Source: Arthrospira sp. PCC 9108 (GTDB taxonomy: Bacteria; Cyanobacteriota; Cyanobacteriia; Cyanobacteriales; Microcoleaceae). From it: DNA of 64,000 nt. The notes below the pieces were generated by a model. The model did not search any database. It had not been told where the DNA came from and saw only the letters and a program-made list of their open reading frames with translations. Position 1 is the stretch's first letter; every line of letters begins with the position of its first letter. The DNA lies in contig CP066886.1 in assembly GCA_016745315.1 (NCBI GenBank), positions 2,542,501-2,606,500 of the forward strand. Reading direction: 5' to 3'. A program made the translations under genes and the position numbers. Shown here in pieces: positions 46,875 through 58,100 of the stretch.

Positions 46875-48074
46875 ATGAGCTTACCTATTCGCCAAGTTAA
46901 AGTTGTAGGATCTTATATTACAGCTCTCCAGTTCAGCGACCAAATCGAAACTATTTTGGAGTGGGGTTCTCGGCGACAAAGCCGAGTCGTTTGTGTAGCA
47001 AATGTTCATATGCTGATGGAAGCCTATTGGAATCCTGTATTTGCTCGGATCTTAGAAAATGCTGATATGGTGACTCCTGACGGAATGCCTCTAGTCTGGA
47101 TGATTCGGCAAGTAGGTATTCCTCAAGACCGGGTAGCAGGAATGGATATGCTCCTTAGTCTGTGTAACTTAGCACCTTTATATAACGTCAGCGTTTTTTT
47201 CTTAGGTTCTAAACCAGAAGTGCTGGAAAAAATGCAAACCAAGATGAGCCATGAATTTCCCCGTTTAAAAGTCGCGGGGTTTAAATCTTTGCCATTTCGC
47301 CCCCTGACTCCGGCCGAAGATGAGGCATTAATCCAAGAAATTCACAATAGTGGGGCGGGGTTAGTCTTTGTTTCTCTGGGATGTCCTAAACAAGAAAAAT
47401 TTATTCATCAGCATCGCGGCAAAATTCGGGCTGTGATGATCGGAATTGGGGCGGTATTTCCGGTTTATGCTGGTTTTCAGACTCGCGCCCCAGAGTGGGT
47501 GCGAGAGTCCGGGTTAGAATGGTTTTACCGATTAGTTCAAGAACCCAATCGTTTGTTTGGTCGCTATGCTAAGACAATTCCGCCGTTTATGTTATTAGCA
47601 ACTAAACAACTATTAACTGAGTATCATTGGTTAAACCGGGTTAAAAAACAATACTCGGAAATTCCTAGTAATGTATTGATTGAATCGCCTAGGGGTTTAA
47701 TTTATCGACCTGTGGGGCGTGTCTTACAAAGGGCGGGTTTACTTTCCCCAGATCAAGTACAGATGGTTTTACAAACTCAGCGAGTCCGAAAAAACCTGCG
47801 TTTTGGAGACATTTTAAATTCTCAAGGTTTACTGAAACCGGAAACGATAGAGTTTTTCACTGAGAAGTTACCAGAATTAGCTCTTAACAGAGAACAGCAT
47901 CCTTTAGGATACTATTTAAAATCAGCGGCTTTATTAAATGAAAAGCAAATTGATATGATTTTACAAAACCAACATAAAACCGGACTCAAGTTTGGAGAAA
48001 TGGCTATTAATAAGGGATGGGTTAAACCGGAGACTGTGGACTTATTTTTAGAGTTTATGGAACCGAAAATTTAA
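46875..48074 (+). CDS. WecG/TagA/CpsF glycosyltransferase fused to two MshEN-like domains
   Basis: 399 residues. Residues 5-240 are a GT26 enzyme: VVCVANVHMLMEAYWNP, the catalytic-region MVTPDGMPLVWMIR (65-78), VSVFFLGSKPEVLEKM, LVFVSLGCPKQEKFI, and MIGIGAVFPVYAGFQTRAPEW. It adds a ManNAc-type or related sugar to a lipid-linked glycan. The C-terminus carries two tandem copies of a two-motif domain (278-331 and 342-394). Each has the pattern xLGxxLxxxxLLxxxQhxxhLxxQ, a short spacer, FGxhLxxxGhhxxxTh. That pattern is that of MshEN, the cyclic-di-GMP-binding N-domain of type II/IV secretion ATPases. Ligand binding is inferred. Confidence 0.8.
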   Translation: MSLPIRQVKVVGSYITALQFSDQIETILEWGSRRQSRVVCVANVHMLMEAYWNPVFARILENADMVTPDGMPLVWMIRQVGIPQDRVAGMDMLLSLCNLAPLYNVSVFFLGSKPEVLEKMQTKMSHEFPRLKVAGFKSLPFRPLTPAEDEALIQEIHNSGAGLVFVSLGCPKQEKFIHQHRGKIRAVMIGIGAVFPVYAGFQTRAPEWVRESGLEWFYRLVQEPNRLFGRYAKTIPPFMLLATKQLLTEYHWLNRVKKQYSEIPSNVLIESPRGLIYRPVGRVLQRAGLLSPDQVQMVLQTQRVRKNLRFGDILNSQGLLKPETIEFFTEKLPELALNREQHPLGYYLKSAALLNEKQIDMILQNQHKTGLKFGEMAINKGWVKPETVDLFLEFMEPKI

Positions 48075-48089
48075 TTAATAGGTTATGAG

Positions 48090-48114
48090 CATCAAAGGGG
48101 GAAAGTCTTTGATG
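48090..48114. terminator. Hairpin between converging genes
   Basis: CATCAAAG (48090-48097) pairs perfectly with CTTTGATG (48107-48114) around a 9-base loop, just after the WecG gene and before the end of the GT2 gene. There is no long T run. Confidence 0.5.
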
Positions 48115-48126
48115 GCTTGAGCCAAT

Positions 48127-49071
48127 TTAAGTGTTTTGGGTTTTTTGGAAATATACACTAGGGGCTTGGACAGCAGCTTGCATCAACTCAAAACCGAGCC
48201 TTTTCCACTTCCAAGAGACCCACCTACCCATTTGACCATAGCAATATAGCTTTTCGGAAAATTTGATAGGAACCCGATTAATCACTTTGATATATTCCCA
48301 TAAAAGCGTCCAATTTGTGAGTGCAAACTTTCTAGTTGTCTGAGAGTTATACCAATTCAAAAGAGCCGAACTACCAGCATCTTTGCGGATGGCTCGTGAG
48401 GTTTGGGAATGCTCTCTATAAAAGAAAAGAGGTTCGGGAATTTCATAAAATTCTCCCCGCAGCGCCAACTCAGCCGCCAAGGGTAAATCTGCCCATATAT
48501 AATCTCCAATTAGCTGAGTTTTTCTAAGTTCATCACTTCTCATTAACCCAAATACCATGTGTCCTGGCATATACTTACGTTCTTGCCAAAGGTCATGATA
48601 TTGTTTAAATCGCTCCGTTGGTTTTGGCGATCGCAAATTGAGAATATCAGCATGAGATTTCAGCGGATTTCCTTGTTCATCAATCCAGTATTCTTGAGGG
48701 TAACACAAAACAGTAGACGGGTGAGTATCCAAGGCTTCTACACAGCGTTCTAAAAACTCGGGAGCATATAAATCATCGTGTGCTGCCCACTTAAAATATT
48801 CAGCGGTAGACAATTCAAAAGTTCGATTATAATTTTTAGCAGCACCCAAATTTTCAGGATGGCGATAATAACGGATACGCTTATCCCTAGCGGCATAATC
48901 TCGGCAAATTTCCTCGGTCCGGTCTGTGGAAGCATTATCACAAATAATCAGTTCAAAATCATCAAAAGTCTGAGACAATAGACAATCTAAAGTTTCCTGT
49001 ATAAAATTTTCCCCATTGTAGACAGGTAGACCAATGCTAACGCGGGGATGAGGAGGATAAGTTTGTGCCAT
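48127..49071 (-). CDS. Family 2 glycosyltransferase
   Basis: 314 residues of the GT-A fold. PRVSIGLPVYNGENFIQETLDCLLSQ starts the domain. The nucleotide-binding aspartate is in LIICDNASTDRTEEIC, and KWAAHDDLYAPEFLERC carries the DXD-like motif. It transfers a sugar from a nucleotide donor, probably to the same surface glycan as its neighbours; donor and acceptor are unknown. It lies just downstream of the giant surface protein gene on the same strand (gap 62 bases). Confidence 0.9.
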   Translation of the reverse strand: MAQTYPPHPRVSIGLPVYNGENFIQETLDCLLSQTFDDFELIICDNASTDRTEEICRDYAARDKRIRYYRHPENLGAAKNYNRTFELSTAEYFKWAAHDDLYAPEFLERCVEALDTHPSTVLCYPQEYWIDEQGNPLKSHADILNLRSPKPTERFKQYHDLWQERKYMPGHMVFGLMRSDELRKTQLIGDYIWADLPLAAELALRGEFYEIPEPLFFYREHSQTSRAIRKDAGSSALLNWYNSQTTRKFALTNWTLLWEYIKVINRVPIKFSEKLYCYGQMGRWVSWKWKRLGFELMQAAVQAPSVYFQKTQNT

Positions 49072-49133
49072 GTTTTACCTGTAGCCTCTTATGTGAACAA
49101 CCGTCAATAAACCAGGAATGCTGTAATTAGGGA

Positions 49134-52100
49134 TTACACATAGACAAACGAGGAACTATTCAAACTGATATTGTTGACTCCTTGCACAATACCAATAAGT
49201 TCATCAGTAACATCACCTTTATAGAAGATAGCCAACCCAGTAGGTAAACCTTGGGGACTATCTGCCAGGCGATAATCTTCTGAGCTACCGTGAAGCTGAA
49301 TCACATCATTGTTAAAATCAGTAATCAGAGCATAATCTTGCCAACCGGGTTGGTCATCAATGCCATCATCATAGTAAACAGAATTACTATCACCTAAGAC
49401 AAAGGTATCAAAACCGCCATTTCCTGTCAATATATCTATTTGTCCGCGTCCCGGAGTGGCGGAATTGGGGTCTGTTCCATTCAGCCAATCATCGCCTTGA
49501 GTACCAACTATGGTATTAATGGGAACGCGATTTAAAGAGGTAGAACTGTAGTAGCCAGGAAGTCCCACAGTTCGTCTGGTTTCCAGGTTCTGAATTTCCT
49601 CTACTCCGACAGCGGGTAAAGGCTCACCCTTGAAAGTTCGGAAACTGGCTGCGACATAGCTTAGAGAGGATTCATTATTAATAAAAACGGGGATATCTCC
49701 AAATTCTCCATGGAGGATATAAGCGCCCAAAACTTCAGTTTTTCCACCATTAACAGTCTCAACTAATGTCCCCTCATCCTCAGTTTTGTAGCCAAGAATC
49801 CACAAATTACCGCCATCATTCTTAATGCGGGGAGTGTGAATATTCTCTGGGTTAATCTGACGTGCCCAAACATTTTGATTAGTGAAAGACCAAGGACCGC
49901 CACTGATATCTTCAATATATAAATCCCCAGTTCCTTGACTGGTATTAAAATACTGATTAATAATCATATTGGACATAACCATAGTCCGATCGCTGTCTTG
50001 AATAAAGGTAATATTTGGGGCTTCCAAACGCTCCACAGAGACGACATCGGCACTGCCATCAGCGACGGTAATTGTGCCACTACCTAGAATAGTAGCTTCC
50101 GTGCCAATAAAGCGCTGTAGATTATTTCTTAACTGAAGATTACCGCCAATATTCCATACCCCATTAGGTAGGTAAACGGTACTAGCACCAGAATCGATCG
50201 CCGCCTGAATTGCCAGGGTATCATCAATGCCATCATTAGGTAAACCACCAAAAGCCAAAGGACTGACCCAATCAGATAAATCATCCCAAGGGACTACGGG
50301 AGTCGGCAAAACTTCCAGTTCAAAAGCCTGATTGGGAGCATCAAATAGGGTATTAAAGCCACCATGCGCCATCCACTCAGCCACATAACCATCAGGTTGA
50401 GACAAGTTACCTCGTCCATTATCATCCTGTCGAATAGCGAGTTGATAACCAGAGGTATTCAGATTATTAACATACATCCCTTTTTGATTATAAATAGCTG
50501 GTTGAGTGGCGGCTGCACCGACCCCGGTTAAGTTAGCATCCATAATCGTAAAATCACTGGAACCATCAGGCATATTCCAAATGACGGGAACGGCATTAGT
50601 GCTTTCTAAGTCTCGCACAAACAGAGTTTGATTAAAATTCTGCCAACCATAAACATTTTGATTAACAAGTTTAACGCCTTCGAGTGTTTGAGTAGCGGTA
50701 GGATTCCAAGTCCGAATACCGACATCAAATCCGACGACTTCGACATCCTTAACCAGTAGAGGTCCATTTTCATCGGTAGCGAGATCAAGACCGATCGCAC
50801 CTTGTCCATCACGGGAAACTATGCGAACATTATTGATAGTTCCCTGGTTGTTGGCGATAAAACTAATAGCGATCGCATCTGGGTTTCCCTCGCCCACATC
50901 AACAGTCAAATCCCTGATACTATTACGGAACCGTTGAGCGGGTGGATTTCCGGTATCAATAACGGCAGTATCAAAACCCAAATTATCTTGAAGTCTAATA
51001 ATAGTGCGATCGCGGCTTTCACCCTGAAGAATATTGCGCTTTTGACTACCAGGGTATGTAATCTGACCACTAACATCATAAACCCCATTAGGGAAGTAAA
51101 TAATCCGATTTTGACCCGCATTCTCATTAATAGCCTGCTGAATAGCGGCAGTATCATCTATACCATCATTAGGAATCGCTCCATAATCCCTAACATCAAC
51201 CACACCCGCATCAGCCGGGAACACAATATTTTGAGTTGTATTAGTGCCAAAATCAATGGTAAAACTACCCAAGGTGGCAGTTGGGACAAAATTACCCACC
51301 ACATCACTAACGGCATTGGGTTCCATTATGACCGTATAAGTTCCGCCGTCGGAGACATCCCAAACGCCGCCAGAAGGTGCAATTTGATAGGTAGCATTCC
51401 GCGTGTTTCCATTGTCCTCACCGTAGACACGCACCAAACTAGCCAGTTGCTGAACCCCTAATGGTCCTATAACCCGAATATCGGCATCATCCAAAGTAGA
51501 TTCTTGAATTTCCCAGTCATCAGAGTAGCTAACCGTGAAAGCATATCCGGTATCACTACCCAAGATAGGAGTCAAATCAGGAGCCAGTAAAGCCGCCGTT
51601 GGAGGTAACAGGTCGGGGGTATCTTCTGGAATAATGGGGGCGGCTGTATTGAAAAAGTAATCCACCTGGGAGGTAAACGGCGGAGATGATGAACTTCCCG
51701 CATTTCCCGCAAATAACCCCACCTGTTGCACTTGTAAGGCTTCCGTAAAACTCCCGGCTGTCGTCCAACTCACACCATCAGGGGAATAGTTGAGAGTCCA
51801 TACATCCCCTTCTCGGTTAACTTTCAGGTGTCGGGCTTGTCCGGGTTGTACCCCCATACGAATCATAGACCGGGAACCACCGTTACGGGTTGAAGCCGCA
51901 AATAAGGCTAAACCTGAATTAGTCTTAAAGACATCAAACCTGACCCAGTTACTATCATCTTGTTCTACCAAAATCCCCTGTATTTGCTTATCTAAGGCGG
52001 GGTCGGCAGCAAATTTGATTTCTAACTCAAAATCTTGGTTTTGAGCGGGCTGCATGAGTCTGGAGGCGCTACGGTTGCGATTCCACATATCAGTAGCACC

Positions 52101-55100
52101 GGGAACTGATAGTTCTACATAAGCATCTGGTGTACCAGTTCCGGTGAGTAGGTAGGAACTATTATTGCTGGGACTGATAAAATTCCAGCGGGGGTCTAGG
52201 CTGTTGGTGTTGAAGTCGTCGGACTGGAAGGCTAAGTCTAACTCGGAAACGGTGAGGGAGACGGTGGCTGGGTTAGAGATAGCGCCATCATTATCTTCTA
52301 CGGTATAAGTAAAGCTATCCGTACTGGTAGATGAACCGTCATGGCTATAGGTGATTGTTCCATTAGGGTTAACGGTGATATTACCGTAGTTGGGAGAGTC
52401 AACTACGGTGACGGTATCTGGGATTAAAACACCATCAGGGTCGCTATCGTTACTAAGGACGTTAATGGTAACGGCGTTACCCATCATCACTATGGCGTTA
52501 TCATCATTAGCGGTGGGGGGTTGATTTTCTTGGATAGTCAGGGAGACGGTGGCTAGGTTAGAGATAGCGCCATCATCATCTTCTACGGTATAAGTAAAGC
52601 GATCGCTATTGGTAGATGAACCGTCATGGCTATAGGTGATTGTTCCGTTAGGGTTAACGGTGATATTACCGTAGTCTGGTGAGTCAACTATGGTGACGGT
52701 ATCTGGGATTAAAACACCATCAGGGTCGCTATCGTTATCGAGGACGTTAATGGTAACAGCGTTTCCGGTGCGGACCGTGGCGTTATCATCGTTAGCGGTG
52801 GGGGGTTGATTTTCCAGTTGTTCATCTTCTGGAATAACAGGCGATTCGTCTTCGTCTGGTGGAATCACAACCTGACCATCTTCTGGAATAATGGGGGCGG
52901 CTGTATTGAAAAAGTAATCCACCTGGGAGGTAAATGGGGGAGATGATGAACTTCCCGCATTTCCCGCAAATAACCCCACCTGTTGCACTTGTAAGGCTTC
53001 CGTAAAACTCCCGGCTGTCGTCCAACTCACACCATCAGGGGAATAGTTGAGAGTCCATACATCCCCTTCTCGGTTAACTTTCAGGTGTCGGGCTTGTCCG
53101 GGTTGTACCCCCATACGAATCATAGACCGGGAACCACCGTTACGGGTTGAAGCTGCAAATAAGGCTAAACCTGAATTAGTCTTAAAGACATCAAACCTGA
53201 CCCAGTTACTATCATCTTGTTCTACCAAAATCCCCTGTATTTGCTTATCTAAGGCGGGGTCGGCAGCAAATTTGATTTCTAACTCAAAATCTTGGTTTTG
53301 AGCGGGCTGCATGAGTCTGGAGGCGCTACGGTTGCGATTCCACATATCCGTAGCACCGGGAACTGATAGTTCTACATAAGCATCTGATGTACCAGTTCCG
53401 GTGAGTAGGTAGGAACTATTATTGTTGGGACTGATAAAATTCCAGCGGGGGTCTAGGCTGTTGGTGTTGAAGTCGTCGGACTCGAAGGCTAAGTCTAACT
53501 CGGAAACGGTGAGGGAGACGGTGGCTGGGTTAGAGATAGCGCCATCATTATCTTCTACGGTATAAGTAAAGCTATCCGTACTGGTAGATGAACCGTCATG
53601 GCTATAGGTGATTGTTCCATTAGGGTTAACGGTGATATGACCGTAGTTGGGAGAGTCAACTACGGTGACGGTATCTGGGATTAAAACACCATCAGGGTCG
53701 CTATCGTTACTAAGGACGTTAATGGTAACGGCGTTACCCATCATCACTATGGCGTTATCATCATTAGCGGTGGGGGGTTGATTTTCTTGGATAGTCAGGG
53801 AGACGGTGGCTAGGTTAGAGATAGCGCCATCATCATCTTCTACGGTATAAGTAAAGCGATCGCTATTGGTAGATGAACCGTCATGGCTATAGGTGATTGT
53901 TCCGTTAGGGTTAACGGTGATATTACCGTAGTCTGGTAAATCAACTACCGTCACCGTATCTGGGATTAAAACACCATCAAGGTCGCTATCGTTATTAAGG
54001 ACGTTAATGGTAACGGCGTTTCCGGTGCGGACCGTGGCGTTATCATCATTAGCGGTGGGGGGTTGATTTTCTTGGATAGTCAGGGAGACGGTGGCTAGGT
54101 TAGAGATAGCGCCATCATCATCTTCTACGGTATAAGTAAAGCTATCCGTACTGGTAGATGAACCGTCATGGCTATAGGTGATTGTTCCGTTAGGGTTAAC
54201 GGTGATATTACCGTAATCTGGTAAATCAACTACCGTCACCGTATCTGGGATTAAAACACCATCAAGGTCGCTATCGTTATTAAGGACGTTAATGGTAACG
54301 GTGTTTCCGGTGCGGACCGTGGCGTTATCATCATTAGCGGTGGGGGGTTGATTTTCTTGGATAGTCAGGGAGACGGTGGCTAGGTTAGAGATAGCGCCAT
54401 CATCATCTTCTACGGTATAAGTAAAGCTATCCGTACTGGTAGATGAACCGTCATGGCTATAGGTGATAGTTCCGTTAGGGTTAACGGTGATAGTACCGTA
54501 GTCTGGTGAGTCAACTACCGTCACCGTATCTGGGATTAAAACACCATCAGGGTCGCTATCATTGCTCAATACATCAATGATAACGGACTGGCTTGGTTCT
54601 ACTCTGACTGTATCATCGTTGGCTATGGGTGGCTGATTTCCGAGGGAGACATCTTCGGGGACAATGGGAGCCGCCATATTGAAAAAGTAATCGACCTGGG
54701 AGGTAAACATGGCTGGTGATTTTCCAGCATGACCTGCAAATAACCCCACTTCTTGGACTTGTAAATCACGGATAAAACTGCCAACTGTATTCCAATTTAT
54801 ACCATCTCCAGAAGATTTGAGAGTCCATAAGTTTCCTTGTCGATTTACATTCAAATATCGAGCTTCTCCCGTAGCCACGGAACCAGAAACCATCACACGG
54901 GAACTACCATTAGTGGTAGAAGCACCAAATACTGATAAACCTGACCCAGTTTGAGATACATTAAACCTTAACCAATTCCGCTCATCTTGCTCTACCAAAA
55001 TTCCCTGCATTTGCTTGGCTACAGTGGGGTCGGAAGCGAATTTAATTTGTAACTCAAAATCTTCGTTGGCGGCGGGTTGCATGAGTCGCGCAATGGTCCG

Positions 55101-58100
55101 ATTTTGATTCCACAAATCAGTATTAGCGGGGACAGAAAGTTCTAAATAAGCATCACTTGTCCCGGTTCCTGTTAAAGCATAGGAGGAATTGGCTAGAGGT
55201 TTAATAAAATTCCATTCTGGCTTGAGGTTGCTGCTATTAAAGTCATCGGAGTTGAAGGCTAAATCTAATTCCGAAATACCCAGAAATACAGTGGCTTCGT
55301 TGGAGGTAGCACCATGATTATCTTCGACGGTATAAGTAAAGCGATCGCCACTGATATAGGAACCATTATGATTGTAAGTAACTACCCCATTTTGAATACT
55401 AACAGTGCCGTGGTTGGGTTCAGTAACGATAGTTACAGTATTCGGCATCAAGCTACCGTCAATATCTTCATCATTACTAAGAACTCTAATATTAACACTA
55501 TTTCCTTGGCTAACTCTACTGTGATCATTATTGGCGATCGGTGCGAGGTTTGGTCGCTCTTCTCCATAGGGAACAACTGTAACATCACCAAAAGTGGCAT
55601 CATAATAGTGAGCAACTAGGAGCAATGAACCATGAGACAAGGCTCTGAAATCTGATGATGATTTAAAGGATTGACGATCCCATTCTGTGGGTTCCGGTTC
55701 GCTTTCTTCCCAAACTTTAAAGCTATAAATACTACCATCATCTACCGTCTGCGATCGCATCTTGAAATTGTAGGTATTCCCGGCTTCGAGAGTGATGTTT
55801 CTGCCACTATTAAAGAAGGTTGATCCTTCTAAAGACAAGCCACTGCTCATGTGATAAAAACCAATTTCCCCATGAGTGCGCCACTGAACATAAGGCTGGG
55901 TTCCACCATCGGGTTGATGTCCTTTCCATCGCATTAACAGACCGATTATCCCATTAGTATTAGTTTCATGAATCGTAATGGGAACAGTGGCTTCGTAATC
56001 ATCCCATCCAATGTCACCAATAGCAATTAAGCGGTCATAACCTGTTTCAGCGGTGCGGACTCCATCATCTGTTAAAGTCCACAGACCATCTACCACTTGT
56101 GCTACATCGTTAATTTGATCAACTTCACTCCAGTCAATGGAATAAGTTTTCGGCCAAGCATTTCCTAATTCATGTTTAATAGTGACAGATTCGGTAGCAA
56201 TATGACCCAGTGTATCAACTGCTGTAATGACAACTATATCATCGTGATCAGATGCGGGGTTGAGATCAGTGTAAGCAATTTCAACGTTAAAGTCGCCATT
56301 TCTTGATAAACGAGGATTCCTCGATTCACCATGAACATTAAGACGAAGAGGAATTTCTGGTCCTCCATTGAGTGAGTAGCTTAGAGAAGATATACCGTCT
56401 GGGTCGAAAGCGTAACCAAGGATATTGACCCAAACTAGAGGCTTACCAATATGACCAAAACTCTGTTCTGAACCATACCAGATATCAAGAACGGTGGGAT
56501 TTGGGTCTGCTGATGGTTCTTGAATGGTGATGCTAACATTCGCTAGGTTAGAGGTAGCGCCATCATTATCTTCTACGGTATAAGTAAAGCTATCCGTACC
56601 GCTAGATGAACCGTCATGGCTATAGGTGATTGTTCCGTTAGGGTTAACGGTGATATTACCGTAGTTGGGAGAGTCAACTACCGTCACCGTATCCGGGACT
56701 AAAACACCATCAGGGTCGCTATCATTACTAAGGACGTTAATGGTAACAGTGTTTCCGGTGCGGACTGTGGCGTTATCATCATTAGCGGTGGGTGGCTGAT
56801 TTTCCTCGATAGTCAGGAAAACGGTAGCTTCGTTAGAGGTAGCGCCATCATCATCTTCTACGGTATAAGTAAAGCGATCCGTACTGGTAGATGAACCGTC
56901 ATGGCTATAGGTGATTGTTCCGTTAGGGTTAACGGTGATAGTACCGTAGTTGGGAGAGTCAACTACCGTCACCGTATCTGGGATTAAAACACCATCAAGG
57001 TCGCTATCATTATTAAGGACGTTAATGGTAACGGCGTTTCCGGTGCGGACCGTGGCGTTATCATCATTAGCGGTGGGTGGCTGATTTTCCTCGATAGTCA
57101 GGAAAACGGTAGCTTCGTTAGAGGTAGCGCCATCATCATCTTCTACGGTATAAGTAAAGCTATCCGTACTGGTAGATGAACCGTCATGGCTATAGGTGAT
57201 TGTTCCGTTAGGGTTAACGGTGATATTACCGTAGTTGGGAGAGTCAACTACCGTCACCGTATCTGGGATTAAAACACCATCAAGGTCGCTATCATTATTA
57301 AGGACGTTAATGGTAACGGCGTTTCCGGTGCGGACCGTGGCGTTATCATCATTAGCGGTGGGTGGCTGATTTTCCTCGATAGTCAGGAAAACGGTAGCTT
57401 CGTTAGAGGTAGCGCCATCATCATCTTCTACGGTATAAGTAAAGCTATCCGTACTGGTAGATGAACCGTCATGGCTATAGGTGATTGTTCCGTTAGGGTT
57501 AACGGTGATAGTACCGTAGTCTGGTAAATCAACCACCGTCACCGTATCCGGGACTAAAACACCATCCGGGTCGCTATCATTGCTCAATACATCAATGATA
57601 ACGGACTGGCTTGGTTCTACTCTGACTGTATCATCATTGGCTATGGGTGGCTGATTTTCAACTGGTTCTGGAGTAACAACCTGACCATCTTCTGGAATAA
57701 TAGGAGCCGCTGTATTAAAAAAGTAATCCACCTGGCTGGTAAACTGAGGAGATGATGAACTGTCAGCATTTCCCGCAAATAACCCCACCTGTTGGACTTG
57801 TAAGGCTTCCGTAAAACTCCCGGCTGTCGTCCAAGTTGAACCATCAGGGGAATAGTTGAGAGTCCAGACATCCCCAGTGCGGTTAACTTTCAGGTGTCGG
57901 GCTTGTCCGGGTTGTACCCCCATACGAATCATAGACCGGGAACCACCGTTACGGGTCGAACCCGCAAATAAGGCTAAATCTGAATTAATTTTAAAGACAT
58001 CAAACCTGAGCCAGTTGTTATCATCTTGCTCTACCAAAATCCCCTGCATTTGCTTATTTAAGGCGGGGTCGGCGGCAAATTTGATTTCTAACTCAAAATC

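Noticed and set aside
50802-51461. Plus-strand 219-codon frame
   Set aside because: Antisense to the beta-helix region of the giant gene, low-complexity composition, no recognisable domain.
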